A stretch of DNA of 64,000 bases from an uncultured Opitutales bacterium (lineage in GTDB: Bacteria; Verrucomicrobiota; Verrucomicrobiia; Opitutales; Intestinicryptomonadaceae): assembly GCA_900548275.1 (NCBI GenBank), contig URJY01000002.1, forward strand, positions 186,001-250,000. Reading direction: 5' to 3'. Under the pieces are notes generated by a model that was not told the DNA's origin, searched no databases, and saw only the letters and a program-made list of their open reading frames with translations. The number at the start of each line of letters is the position of its first letter. Within the stretch, counting starts at the first letter, position 1. The position numbers and the translations under genes were made by a program. Of the stretch, positions 16,682-25,649 are shown one piece after another.

Positions 16682-18496
16682 CTACTTGGTCAAAATGTAG
16701 CCCATCGGCTTTACGATTTTGCCGTTGTAGTTGTAGTCGGTTTTGCCGTAGTTGCAGATTATCTTTTCGCCGTTGCCGAAGAGCGTCATGCTTACGTCGG
16801 GAGCAATCATCTTGTGGTCTTCGATAAACTCGAGCTGTAAGTGGCGCACGGGCAGAAATTCGTCGTACGCCTTTTTGATTCTGGGCACGTCGGCAAAATT
16901 GCTCGAGTAGAAAATGGGTCTGCCGCCGTACTCGAAAAGCTTGAGCGTTGCAAACGGATCCTGAACGCCGTCGCGGACATTGAACGTAAGGTCGCCGCTG
17001 TCGTCGGTCTTCGCCTTGCCCGTTGTGTGGTTTTGCGTGAAGCGGTCGGGATTGCTCAAAATTATGCCGTGGTAGGCGATTTCCCAAAGCGGAACAAAAC
17101 CGTCGACATAGTGAGAAAGCTTTTCGAAGAACGACCCCTTCGGCTCGCGCCCCGCTTTCGAATTGTACCACTTCGACATCTTGCCGCTGACGTAGTTGAT
17201 GTAGTCGAGCTGTCCCGCGATGTGGTCGAAGCCCGCCTCGCTCGCGAACCCGCCGAATTCCCTTTGGCAGAACTTGGCGATTTTTATCTGCACTTCGCCC
17301 ATTTCGTCGCGCGTTGCGGGGTGCTTGGGGTCGGCGCACATATACGGCGGAACGGCGGAAAACACGTCGATGTAGTGCGGAGCCTGAAAGCCGAGTTCGT
17401 GCACCTTTTTAAGCTGCGCGGGCAGGAATTTTTCGTACGCGTTTTTCGCGCATTGGTTGTACGCCCTGCCGCCGCCCCAGAAATAACCGCGCTGCGGAGT
17501 ACCGTCGGGATTTTTTGCGGCGACCTCGCCGCCGTTCCACATGCGCGAGCAGGTGTAGCAGTCGGTGGAATTCGTGTGCGCGTGGATTCTGTAGCCGAGC
17601 TTTTTGACGTGCGCTATGAACTCGCGCAAAGCCGCCTCGCCGCCGAGCTCTTCGGGTATCGGGAAGAGGTCGGGAAAACGCCCGTCGTAGCCGCCGCTCT
17701 GCCAGCCCGCCGAGCAGAACGTAACCTCGCCGACTCCGCACTTCTTGAATGCGTCGGCAAATTCAATCGACTTTTTGAAGTCGAGCACGGGAATTAGCGG
17801 CGGCTCGTTCTCGGGCGTGAAATCCTTGTCCTGACGTTTTTTCGAACCGTGGAACTGGATGCGCACGGGAACGGACTTCGCCATATATGCCAGCCACGGC
17901 TGCTCCTTGATGCGCTCCTTGAGCGGACGCACAACGCCCGACTCGAGCTGCTGCTTGCGATAGGCTCTGCCGACTTCCACATAGCCCGCGTCTTTCGGAA
18001 GAATGTTGTATTCTATGACGATGTCGTCGTACGCGCCGAAGCCGCTGCTGGCAACCGCATAGCGCACATACGGGGTAAAGACGCCGTTGCGAACCTCGAG
18101 CCATCCCGAAGCCTCGTGGCGGAGCGTCCTTATCTGCGCCCAGAAAAAGCCGCCGTCGGTTTTCATTCCGATAATCGGCAGAATGAACCTGCCGAGATTC
18201 ACCTTGCCCTCGGGCGCGTCGAAATCGACAATCTCGCCTCGTCCGAAAAGTATGTAGCCCGCGTCGCCGCGCTTGGCGGTGGCGAAATCGGTCGAGACCT
18301 CGACGAACGCCGCGTTCGACGGAATGTCCGACTTCGGAATACGCAGGCGCAGCAAATCGTCGGATACCCGCTCGATTTTGTAGTCGCGCGACTGCGTATC
18401 GCCCTTTTTGTAGTGGATGTCCATTCGTGCCGTCTGTGCGAAAAGCGCGGCAGCTGCGGCGGACAAGGCAAGGAATGCGAATGTCTTTTTCATCAT
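16682..18496 (-). CDS. Secreted DUF5696-like glycoside hydrolase
   Basis: This 604-residue protein has a signal peptide (MMKKTFAFLALSAAAAALFA). A beta-rich N-terminal domain is followed by a TIM-barrel-like catalytic region with G-Y-R-I-H-A-H-T-N-S-T-D, Y-I-D-V-F-S-A-V-P-P and S-E-A-G-F-D-H. The layout agrees with DUF5696-type predicted glycosidases, a family with no settled substrate that I know of. It is divergent from an AraC regulator whose start lies 105 bp away, an arrangement typical of a carbohydrate gene and its own activator. The start is one of two adjacent ATGs (18496 or 18493) behind GGAGAAACGG. Function as a glycosidase is likely; the linkage is unknown. Confidence 0.6.
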   Translation of the reverse strand: MMKKTFAFLALSAAAAALFAQTARMDIHYKKGDTQSRDYKIERVSDDLLRLRIPKSDIPSNAAFVEVSTDFATAKRGDAGYILFGRGEIVDFDAPEGKVNLGRFILPIIGMKTDGGFFWAQIRTLRHEASGWLEVRNGVFTPYVRYAVASSGFGAYDDIVIEYNILPKDAGYVEVGRAYRKQQLESGVVRPLKERIKEQPWLAYMAKSVPVRIQFHGSKKRQDKDFTPENEPPLIPVLDFKKSIEFADAFKKCGVGEVTFCSAGWQSGGYDGRFPDLFPIPEELGGEAALREFIAHVKKLGYRIHAHTNSTDCYTCSRMWNGGEVAAKNPDGTPQRGYFWGGGRAYNQCAKNAYEKFLPAQLKKVHELGFQAPHYIDVFSAVPPYMCADPKHPATRDEMGEVQIKIAKFCQREFGGFASEAGFDHIAGQLDYINYVSGKMSKWYNSKAGREPKGSFFEKLSHYVDGFVPLWEIAYHGIILSNPDRFTQNHTTGKAKTDDSGDLTFNVRDGVQDPFATLKLFEYGGRPIFYSSNFADVPRIKKAYDEFLPVRHLQLEFIEDHKMIAPDVSMTLFGNGEKIICNYGKTDYNYNGKIVKPMGYILTK

Positions 18497-18601
18497 AAAT
18501 CCGTTTCTCCGTGTATATATAAACAGGGTTGCGATTTTATCCTTGCGGACAAAATTCTTCAAGCTATAAAAACATCATCTTTTTTATAAAAATCTCATCA
18601 T

Positions 18602-19546
18602 ATGGCGGGCGGAAAAAATCTCTGGAAAATCTCGACTACCGAACGGCTGCAAGTCTGGCCCAAGACGAGCCGCATCCGATACCTGTCGAAACCCACAAAG
18701 TTTATGCCCGCGCGGTTCGTCAACAGGGACGGAATAAGCGCGCCGCGCAACGTGCCGTTCGATATCCCCGCAAAGGAGTCGGTGGAGTCGGCGGCGTTCG
18801 CAACCCACGGCGGCGGATACTACATAATGCGGCGCGAAACCGAAGTCTGCGAAGCCGTCTTCGTGCTGCGCGGACACTACAACGCGCGGATAAACGGCGA
18901 AGATTTCAAAATCGGGCGCGGAAGCTATTTCGTGCTTCCCGCAAATTCGACCTGTCGCGACTCCATCGACGGCAAAAGTGCCGACATCCTGTGGTTCAGA
19001 TTCCACGCAAAATCCGCGTGGGCGGAAATCCTAGGACGCACTCCCTACAAAGCCGTCGCGAAAAATCTCGAAGCAATATCCGCACTGGCGAAAATCTACG
19101 CCGACGAAGCGCATTCGCAATCGCCGTCGCCCACATATCTTCAGGACACAATGCGCCTGCTCGCCCAAACGCTGCGCAGGGAATTTGCAGGCCGAAACGC
19201 TTCGAACGAAGGAAAAGCGGAATCTGCGGCGGCGGAACTGGCGCGGAAAATCGTCTCGAACCCGTCGAAGAGGCGCACGCGTGCGCGCGCGGCGAAATCG
19301 CTCAAGACGCCCCCCGAAAAGCTCGACGCCGCCTTCAAAAACGGATTCGGAATGTCGTATGCAAAATTCGCGCGGAAAGCGAAGATGGAAGCCGCCGCAA
19401 AAATGCTCTCCGAAAATTCGAAAGTCGGCGAGTGCGCAAAAAAGCTCGGCTACGCCGACGCGTATTCGTTTTCGAACTCGTTCAAAAGCTATTACGGAAT
19501 GTCGCCGAAAAAATTCCGCGCAAATGCGTCGGGCAAAGCCCTCTGA
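18602..19546 (+). CDS. AraC-family transcriptional regulator
   Basis: A 314-residue protein with an N-terminal cupin-like ligand-binding half (F-K-I-G-R-G-S-Y-F-V-L-P-A-N-S) and a C-terminal double helix-turn-helix. The second HTH shows the family signature A-K-K-L-G-Y-A-D-A-Y-S-F-S-N-S-F-K-S-Y-Y-G, then M-S-P-K-K-F-R. The first HTH (residues about 215-265) is basic and divergent. It is transcribed away from the DUF5696-like glycosidase gene, with a 105-bp shared promoter region, so it probably senses that enzyme's sugar and activates it. The ligand cannot be deduced. Confidence 0.85.
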   Translation: MAGGKNLWKISTTERLQVWPKTSRIRYLSKPTKFMPARFVNRDGISAPRNVPFDIPAKESVESAAFATHGGGYYIMRRETEVCEAVFVLRGHYNARINGEDFKIGRGSYFVLPANSTCRDSIDGKSADILWFRFHAKSAWAEILGRTPYKAVAKNLEAISALAKIYADEAHSQSPSPTYLQDTMRLLAQTLRREFAGRNASNEGKAESAAAELARKIVSNPSKRRTRARAAKSLKTPPEKLDAAFKNGFGMSYAKFARKAKMEAAAKMLSENSKVGECAKKLGYADAYSFSNSFKSYYGMSPKKFRANASGKAL

Positions 19547-19742
19547 ACGCGGCGGCACGCGCCGCAAACCGCCGTTCAATCCGCCGACGAAATCGGGGCT
19601 TTCAAAAAAGTTCAATCCGATAATAGTTGTGAATGGCAAAAATTTTCACTCCGTTGTAGACTGGGCGTTTTTATAAACAACAATCGAAAATACAATGGAC
19701 ATAAAAACAGCTTCGGCGGAAAAATTATTGGAGGGCTCGGGA

Positions 19743-20693
19743 ATGAACATTCTCGACGCGGCGCGTCTGATTCGGAACATTCTCGACGGGAAGAATCCGA
19801 AATGCGGATTCTCGAACGCAAAATTCTGCAAAAAAGTGGTGGACTGCGGGCTTAGGTCGATACGCTACAACGAGGAGACCTTTTCGTCGGGATTCAAAAT
19901 ATACCTCGGGCAGAAGAGCCATCTGCGCCCCGACTCAATCCGCGACATTCGGGCAATCGGACGCAGAATAATACGGATGGTTCCCGTGTTTGGCGCAAAG
20001 AACTTTTCGGAATTTACAACCGCCGACTGCGAGCGTATGCTCACGCTCTGCTTTTCCACCCCGAGCCAGTTCAACAAGGCGCGGGCGATTGTGCACGCGT
20101 TCTTCGAATTTGCGCTGCGGCGCGAATGGTGCGACCGCAATCCGATGCGGCTTGTGGAGCGCAAAAAAGTGGTCGAACGCGAAATAGTGCCGCTGAAGCT
20201 CGACGAGACAAAACGGCTCTTCGCCGCAGCCCGCGGGACAAAAAACAACAGCTGCATCGCCGCCGTCGCCCTCCTGCTCTACGCGGGAATACGCCCGCGC
20301 GAAGTCAGACGGATGAAGTGGCGCGATATGGACCTGCGCGAAAACACGATAACCGTCCGCTCGCAGTGCTCCAAGACGGGCGGCGTAAGACAGGTCGAGA
20401 TATGCCCCGCGCTCAGGCGGATACTCCTGAAGTGCACGAAAACGTCCGACGGCGAAGTCTGCCCCAAGAACTGGCAGAAAAAATGGCGCGAGATACGCAC
20501 CGCATCCGGCTTCGACGGGCACTGGGTTCAGGACATCCTGCGCCACACCTACGCGAGCTACCACGCAAAGCGTTTCGCCGACCTGCCGAGACTTCAGCTG
20601 AATATGGGGCATTCCGACCTCTCGCTGCTGCGCGCCCGATATGTCAATATGTACGGGATATCGCGGACGGAGGCGCGGATGTTCTTCAAGTAG
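19743..20693 (+). CDS. Tyrosine recombinase (phage integrase family)
   Basis: A 316-residue recombinase. The N-terminal SAM-like core-binding domain spans about residues 60-150. The catalytic domain has the first Arg in Y-A-G-I-R-P-R-E-V-R-R, a Lys in C-S-K-T-G-G, and R-H in I-L-R-H-T-Y-A-S-Y-H. The box-III His is in M-G-H-S, and the nucleophile Tyr in R-A-R-Y-V-N-M. The histidine that normally begins the H-x-x-R motif is an Asp here. The start at 19743 has GGAGGG 7 nt upstream; an in-frame ATG at 19695 lacks one. The gene stands alone, with no recognisable excisionase, att repeat or cargo. It could be a chromosomal-type integrase or the relic of an element. Confidence 0.8.
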   Translation: MNILDAARLIRNILDGKNPKCGFSNAKFCKKVVDCGLRSIRYNEETFSSGFKIYLGQKSHLRPDSIRDIRAIGRRIIRMVPVFGAKNFSEFTTADCERMLTLCFSTPSQFNKARAIVHAFFEFALRREWCDRNPMRLVERKKVVEREIVPLKLDETKRLFAAARGTKNNSCIAAVALLLYAGIRPREVRRMKWRDMDLRENTITVRSQCSKTGGVRQVEICPALRRILLKCTKTSDGEVCPKNWQKKWREIRTASGFDGHWVQDILRHTYASYHAKRFADLPRLQLNMGHSDLSLLRARYVNMYGISRTEARMFFK

Positions 20694-20729
20694 CCGCCGA
20701 CATCGACAACCTTTCCTTCCGAAAACGGC

Positions 20730-20764
20730 GGGCGGACTTGCGAAAGTCCGCCCGTCTTTTTTTG
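20730..20764 (+). terminator. Terminator of the recombinase gene
   Basis: A perfect 10-bp stem GGGCGGACTT/AAGTCCGCCC with a 4-nt loop is followed by GTCTTTTTTTT. Confidence 0.9.
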
Positions 20765-20806
20765 TATCCGCAGCGCACCGTAAAATAAGAAAATTGACAT
20801 AACGGA

Positions 20807-20812
20807 TATAAT
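20807..20812 (+). promoter_or_regulatory. Possible -10 box (TATAAT)
   Basis: A perfect TATAAT lies 20 bp before the ATG of the secreted transglutaminase-fold protein. The nearby TTGACA at 20794 is only 7 bp upstream, so it cannot be its -35. Confidence 0.35.
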
Positions 20813-20831
20813 TTACGATTATCCGCGCCGA

Positions 20832-22535
20832 ATGAAAATTTTTATCTCATTACTGTTGTTTATTCTCTGCCAAATCGCCGCCGCGCAGAATGTCGTGCCC
20901 GAGCTGCCGAATCTGCCGTCGTCGCCGCTCTCGCCCGCCGACATCGACGGCTTGCTGAAAAAGGATTCGCCCGAAATGTGGGACGCCTACGCAAAAACGT
21001 CGCGCGAGACCGCGCTCGACTTGGCGAAAAAGCAGCTATACCACGAAGCGGCGGGCTGGCTCTACATACAAAAGGCAGCCGAAATTTTCGCAAAGGAGGG
21101 CGCGTCGCTCAACCCCGCGCTGAAAAAGGCAATGCTCTCCGACATCCCCGCGCTCTGCGATTTTGTCGAATCGATAAAGCCCGAAGACAACATCGAGGGA
21201 ATCTGTTCTGTCTTGGCTCAAATCCACCAGATATACCCCGACAATTTCGTAAAATACATCAGAAGCGCGTACGCCGTGGCGTTGGTCTACGACGTTCCGC
21301 CCCCGGGGGGCTGGCCAAACTGTGGTACGCCGTCCGACCCAGTGCCCCTCTCGCAGCCGCAGGAAGTGTTCAACATTTTCATCGGCGACCCCGACACTTT
21401 CGTATTCCCGATGGAAAAGCTCACCGTCGGCGAGCTCATCTGGATTTTCGGGGTCGGCGGGCCGCTCGACGAACTGCGCGGTCTGAAAAACACGAGCATA
21501 TCGCCCTTCGCAATCGAAAAGCTCACCCACTCGATAAAAACCGACAAAACGAGGCTCTTGAAGTCGGGCTTTTCCGATTGGGACGTTTCCGAGCGCGAGT
21601 TCAACCCGAAAAACATTCTCAAGTTCGGCGGTTCCGACTACGAAAAAGTCTACTGCGCTTGGCGAATCGCAAACGCAAACGGCATTCCGTGTCTGTTTTT
21701 CCACGAGGGCACGGGCGCAAAGGCGCAGGCATGGCTTGCGTATATGTCGCGACCGGGGGTGTGGAAGTTCGACGTAGCCCGTTCGAAAGACGCGAAAAAA
21801 CTTTTCGGCAGACCGCTCAATCCGCAAACGTGGAAGACCTCGAAGCATTTCGACACCGAAATGCTCATACGCCGCCACATCACGACCGAAGCGGGAATAC
21901 TCTCGCGCGTGTTCCTGCGCATTTCGCACATTCTCTACGACAACGGCAAGTACTACGACGCCGCCGTTTTCGCCGACAAGGCGCGCAAGGAAAACCCCGA
22001 AAACTGGGAGTCGTACATTGCGTTCATTTCGGCGCGCGCCCGCTACGGCGTTCCGCAGAACGAGTTGGACACCTACTGGAAGAAGAGCTACGAAGCCTTC
22101 AGACGCTATCCCGATATGTGCATTCAGATGCTCAATTTCTACAGGCAGAATCTCATAGCCCTGCGGCGCGGCAAAGAGGCGGACAGGCTGCTTACCGCCG
22201 AAATGCGCGGCGTTATGCGCACCGACCCCGGTCTCGGGCTCGAAATCTATTCGGAGCAAATCTCCGATATGTTCGCCCGCGCGACCGACAAGACCGAGAT
22301 TCTTTCGAGCTATCAGGACATTCTCAGAAACTCGCACTCGTCGCCCGACGAATGCTTCAGGAAAATCGTCCAACCGCTCGCCAAGTTGTATGTTGCGGCG
22401 GAAGACCACCGTTCGGCGCAGAAGGTCGTTTCGATGTTCCTGACCGTCGCGAAGGATTCGTCGTCGAAAGCCGCCGCCGAAAAATTCAAGGAAACGCTTG
22501 CCGAAAAGAAGCCCGACACTAAAAAGGAGGAATAA
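20832..22535 (+). CDS. Secreted protein with a degenerate transglutaminase-like domain
   Basis: This 567-residue protein has a signal peptide ([20 protein letters not shown]). A helical region comes first. Residues about 270-320 resemble the transglutaminase fold: [14 protein letters not shown], then Q-A-W-L-A-Y and V-W-K-F-D-V-A. The usual catalytic Cys position appears to be Ser (G-G-S-D-Y-E) and the His position Gln (Q-A-W), so it may be non-catalytic. The C-terminal half looks TPR-like ([12 protein letters not shown]). It ends 4-13 bp before lpxK, with AAGGAGG in its last codons, so the two are probably co-expressed. I infer a cell-envelope role; no family name can be given with certainty. 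Confidence 0.55.
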   Translation: MKIFISLLLFILCQIAAAQNVVPELPNLPSSPLSPADIDGLLKKDSPEMWDAYAKTSRETALDLAKKQLYHEAAGWLYIQKAAEIFAKEGASLNPALKKAMLSDIPALCDFVESIKPEDNIEGICSVLAQIHQIYPDNFVKYIRSAYAVALVYDVPPPGGWPNCGTPSDPVPLSQPQEVFNIFIGDPDTFVFPMEKLTVGELIWIFGVGGPLDELRGLKNTSISPFAIEKLTHSIKTDKTRLLKSGFSDWDVSEREFNPKNILKFGGSDYEKVYCAWRIANANGIPCLFFHEGTGAKAQAWLAYMSRPGVWKFDVARSKDAKKLFGRPLNPQTWKTSKHFDTEMLIRRHITTEAGILSRVFLRISHILYDNGKYYDAAVFADKARKENPENWESYIAFISARARYGVPQNELDTYWKKSYEAFRRYPDMCIQMLNFYRQNLIALRRGKEADRLLTAEMRGVMRTDPGLGLEIYSEQISDMFARATDKTEILSSYQDILRNSHSSPDECFRKIVQPLAKLYVAAEDHRSAQKVVSMFLTVAKDSSSKAAAEKFKETLAEKKPDTKKEE

Positions 22536-22548
22536 AAAAATTTCCAAC

Positions 22549-23805
22549 GTGTCAGGCTTTTTCAAAAAACTAAAACGCAGAATATCGAAAGCCGCCGACC
22601 GCTTCGCCCATCTGACCGCAGACGTAATCTACGACAGGCACGAGGGCGGCGGCGCGGCGGTTTGGCTCTACGCCTCGCTGCTCAAGGCGTTGTCGTTCGT
22701 GTTCGGGGCAATCGCCCGAACGCGCTACTGGATGTACGAAAACAGGATTCTGCGCGACGCGCCGCTCGGGTGTCTTGTGGTCGTCGTGGGCAATCTCACT
22801 GTGGGCGGCACGGGCAAAACGCCGATTGTCGAAAAATTCGCGCGGGCGTTGAGCGACCGCGGCAGAAAGGTAGCCATCCTCAGCCGCGGCTACAAAAGCA
22901 AGTCCGACGGAATGCTGAAAAAGTTCGTCCGCTGGCTTACCCACGGAGAAGCCCCGAAGCCCAAGGTGGTCTCCGACGGCAGGCGCATTCTGCTCGATTC
23001 CGAATTTGCGGGCGACGAACCCTATATGCTCGCCCGAAACCTCCCGAATGTCGTCGTCATCGTCGACAAGAACCGCGTCCGCGCGGGGCACTATGCGATT
23101 ACCGAGTTCGGCGCCGACACGCTCATTCTCGACGACGGGTTTCAGTATCTGCCGCTTCGCGGGCAGTTGCAGTTGCTGCTTGTGGACAAGACCAATCCGT
23201 TCGGCAATTTCAGTCTTTTGCCGCGCGGAATTTTGCGCGAGCCCGTATCGCACTTGAAGCGCGCCTCCTACATTTTCCTCACGAAGTCCGACGGCAGGCA
23301 CGACCCCGACCTTGAGCGCACAATCCGCAAATACAATCCGTCGGTCGAGATAATCGAGTGTGCGCACCGTCCAACTTGTCTTGCCGAATTCCATTCCAAC
23401 GAGCGCGTTTCGCTCGACGTTCTAAAGGGCGCGAAAGTTGCCTGTTTTTCCGCCATTGCCGTGCCCGAGGGTTTCGAAAAATTTCTCGTCGAGCTCGGCG
23501 GCGAACTCGTCTACAAGAAGCGTTTTCTCGACCACCACAGGTTTGACGATTCCGAACTTGAGGCGTTTTTCGACGACGCCAAAAAAGCGGGTGCGCAGCT
23601 TGCCGTCTGCACCGAAAAGGATGCCGTCCGAATCCGTGCCGACCTGCCCGCGCCCATCCCGTTCTACTATACGAAGCTCGAAATCGACATCCTCAAAGGC
23701 GACGACGACTTCGAGTCTGCAGTGGAAAAAATCTGCTTCCCCAAACGCCAATCCGACAAGCAGGCTGCAGCCTGCACGGCTACGGAACTTCGTTCCTTCT
23801 TGTGA
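22549..23805 (+). CDS. lpxK: Tetraacyldisaccharide 4'-kinase LpxK
   Basis: This 418-residue inner-membrane P-loop kinase phosphorylates the 4' position of the lipid A precursor. The Walker A-type loop [14 protein letters not shown] is near residue 82, with S-R-G-Y-K-S, V-D-K-N-R-V and L-D-D-G-F-Q-Y as expected. A membrane helix ([10 protein letters not shown]) precedes it. The start is uncertain: AAGGAGG at 22524-22530 is 18 nt before GTG 22549 but 9 nt before an in-frame ATT at 22540. The last 14 residues ([14 protein letters not shown]) and the stop come from the dispersed hairpin repeat, so the ancestral C-terminus was replaced or extended. Confidence 0.9.
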   Translation: MSGFFKKLKRRISKAADRFAHLTADVIYDRHEGGGAAVWLYASLLKALSFVFGAIARTRYWMYENRILRDAPLGCLVVVVGNLTVGGTGKTPIVEKFARALSDRGRKVAILSRGYKSKSDGMLKKFVRWLTHGEAPKPKVVSDGRRILLDSEFAGDEPYMLARNLPNVVVIVDKNRVRAGHYAITEFGADTLILDDGFQYLPLRGQLQLLLVDKTNPFGNFSLLPRGILREPVSHLKRASYIFLTKSDGRHDPDLERTIRKYNPSVEIIECAHRPTCLAEFHSNERVSLDVLKGAKVACFSAIAVPEGFEKFLVELGGELVYKKRFLDHHRFDDSELEAFFDDAKKAGAQLAVCTEKDAVRIRADLPAPIPFYYTKLEIDILKGDDDFESAVEKICFPKRQSDKQAAACTATELRSFL

Positions 23806-23888
23806 TACTTCGCGGCAACTATAGTTGCCGCTTTTGTTTATAAGAACGCATTGCTTCGCAATGGCTTTGTTTATTCGAACTTATTTTG
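23761..23888. repeat. Dispersed hairpin repeat at the 3' end of lpxK
   Basis: This copy contains four palindromes in order: GGCTGCAGCC (23763-23772), GGAACTTCGTTCC (23784-23796), GCGGCAACTATAGTTGCCGC (23812-23831, followed by TTTT) and GCATTGCTTCGCAATGGC (23848-23865). It matches the copy at 49391-49530 almost base for base over its first half, and shares the third and fourth hairpins with the array at 10871. The lpxK stop codon lies between the second and third hairpins. The third hairpin plus TTTT could end transcription of lpxK. Confidence 0.88.
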
Positions 23889-23922
23889 TTGGTTGCCGAA
23901 ACCTGTAAAATTCTACTCTCGG

Positions 23923-25569
23923 TTAAATTTCCGGATAAAATTCGGTTTTGGGGACTGCCTCGTAATTGTGGTTCACGCCCTCGTAGTCCCAAATCAGCTG
24001 AAGCGAGTTCAGGCGTTTTACAAACGAGTCGAAATTTTTGTTTTCCGCGTTCGTCCACGCAACCTCCGCCAACGCCGCCATTCTCGGAAACGCCATATAT
24101 TCGAAAAACGGCACGCTCGCAATCGGTTTGAACCACACTTGGCAGCTTGTGCCGATTATGTTTTTACGCGCAGCTTCCCCCACGCCATCGGGTATCGGAT
24201 TGAAATTGTAGACTTTCGAAAGCGGAAGCAGGTTTTTCGATGTGTACACATAGTAGCGTCGGTCGGTGTCGTCCAGTTGCGGTTTTTCGGGAATCGGAAT
24301 GATTCGATAGCGGCAGGACGGCGAGTGCGGATAGTTGAAATAGGTGTTGCGCCTGTTTGCGTTGACGACTTTGTAGCCGTCGTTCGCCGCCTCGACCATC
24401 GCGCCGATGTTGCCCGTCCAGAAGTGCATTATCGCGTCTTTCGAAGCCGCCGCGGACTCGGCTTTCAGCCCTTTTTTGACTTCGAACGCGCCCTTGCCGA
24501 ACGCTTCGTCCCACGCAATCATTCGGCGTCCGTTTTGCCGCAGGAACGCGCCCATTTCGTTCATATAGAAAAGGTGCACGTCGAGCAGGGTTTTCAGCCC
24601 GTTCGCCTCCATATATTTTTTGATTTCGGGATTTTTCCGCCAGACGGAATATTCGACTTCGTCGCCCGCAAGGTGTATTACTTCGCTCGGGAAAATGTCC
24701 ATCACCTCTCGCAAAACGTCCTTGAAAAATTCGCGCACTTTTGGGTCGTAGACGTTTATGCCGTAGCCGTCGCCCAGAAACGGATACGCCTTTGCGGCGG
24801 CGGTCGCGTGGCTTAGAACCTCGATTTCGGGCACGGCGGTTATGCCGCGCGCATTGGCGTATTCGACGATTTCGCGCGCGTCGTCCTGCGTGAGGAATCC
24901 GCCGCGCGCGGTCTCGTGGTACCACGCCCCCACTTCGATTAGCTTCGGATATTTTTTGATTTCGAGCCTCCAACCCTGATGGTCGGTAAGGTGCAGGTGT
25001 AGCACGTTCATCTTTAGCTCGAGCAGTCTGTCGATCGTGTCGAGAATGAACCGCTTGCCGAGAAAGTGCCGTGCGGGGTCTATCATACAGCCGCGCCACG
25101 AAAACGCGGGCTTGTCGGCGATTTTGCAGAGCGGAATTTTGTAGCTTCCGCCCGATACCCGCGCCGCCTGCCGCAGCGTTTGAAACGCGTAGAGAACTCC
25201 GACGTCTGAAGCCGCCGCAATCGAAATTCCGCCCCGCCCGACATTCAGCCTGTATTCTTCGCGCGAAAGCGTGGCGTCTTTCTCCACAACGACATTCGCG
25301 CCGTGCGCAACCTTCGCGACCGAAAAATTCGGAAGGCTCTTCTCGAATTGCCTTGCAATCACCCCGACAGCCCCGTCGAATTCGGCGGGCGCGGAAACGC
25401 GCAATGCGTGCCCCGCGTCGAAAAATCCGTCCGAAAGCGCGACGTCATTCGGCAGCGGCACAACGCGCAACGCCGAAGTATCGGGAATTTCCGAAGCCTC
25501 CGCGCCCGCCGACACTCCCGACGCGAGCGCGAGAATAGCCCACGACAACAGCAATATATTCAACTTCAT
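23923..25569 (-). CDS. Secreted GH20 beta-N-acetylhexosaminidase
   Basis: A 548-residue protein with a signal peptide (MKLNILLLSWAILALASGVS), an N-terminal GH20b-like domain, and a GH20 barrel. Markers are W-R-G-C-M-I-D-P-A-R-H-F near residue 165, H-L-H-L-T-D-H-Q-G-W-R-L-E-I, and the catalytic Asp-Glu in H-L-A-G-D-E-V-E-Y. It removes terminal GlcNAc or GalNAc by substrate-assisted catalysis, outside the cytoplasm. Host or fungal glycans or chitin fragments are all possible substrates. The gene is monocistronic by layout, with the EF-hand protein gene 80 bp upstream and a terminator between. It converges on lpxK with the hairpin repeat in between. Confidence 0.88.
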   Translation of the reverse strand: MKLNILLLSWAILALASGVSAGAEASEIPDTSALRVVPLPNDVALSDGFFDAGHALRVSAPAEFDGAVGVIARQFEKSLPNFSVAKVAHGANVVVEKDATLSREEYRLNVGRGGISIAAASDVGVLYAFQTLRQAARVSGGSYKIPLCKIADKPAFSWRGCMIDPARHFLGKRFILDTIDRLLELKMNVLHLHLTDHQGWRLEIKKYPKLIEVGAWYHETARGGFLTQDDAREIVEYANARGITAVPEIEVLSHATAAAKAYPFLGDGYGINVYDPKVREFFKDVLREVMDIFPSEVIHLAGDEVEYSVWRKNPEIKKYMEANGLKTLLDVHLFYMNEMGAFLRQNGRRMIAWDEAFGKGAFEVKKGLKAESAAASKDAIMHFWTGNIGAMVEAANDGYKVVNANRRNTYFNYPHSPSCRYRIIPIPEKPQLDDTDRRYYVYTSKNLLPLSKVYNFNPIPDGVGEAARKNIIGTSCQVWFKPIASVPFFEYMAFPRMAALAEVAWTNAENKNFDSFVKRLNSLQLIWDYEGVNHNYEAVPKTEFYPEI

Positions 25570-25583
25570 AGGAATTTGAATAC

Positions 25584-25625
25584 AAAAGCGGCGGGAACTT
25601 TTCAACGAAAATAAATTCCCGCCGC
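25584..25625 (-). terminator. Terminator of the EF-hand membrane protein gene
   Basis: A 10-bp stem GCGGCGGGAA/TTCCCGCCGC with an 18-nt loop is followed on the minus strand by TTTTG. It separates this gene from the GH20 gene. Confidence 0.7.
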
Positions 25626-25649
25626 AATGCAAATACCGCCTGCGAAATG

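Noticed and set aside
20794..20812. TTGACA and TATAAT as a complete promoter
   Set aside because: The spacing is only 7 bp; the sigma-70 class needs about 17 bp. Only the TATAAT was kept, as a possible -10.
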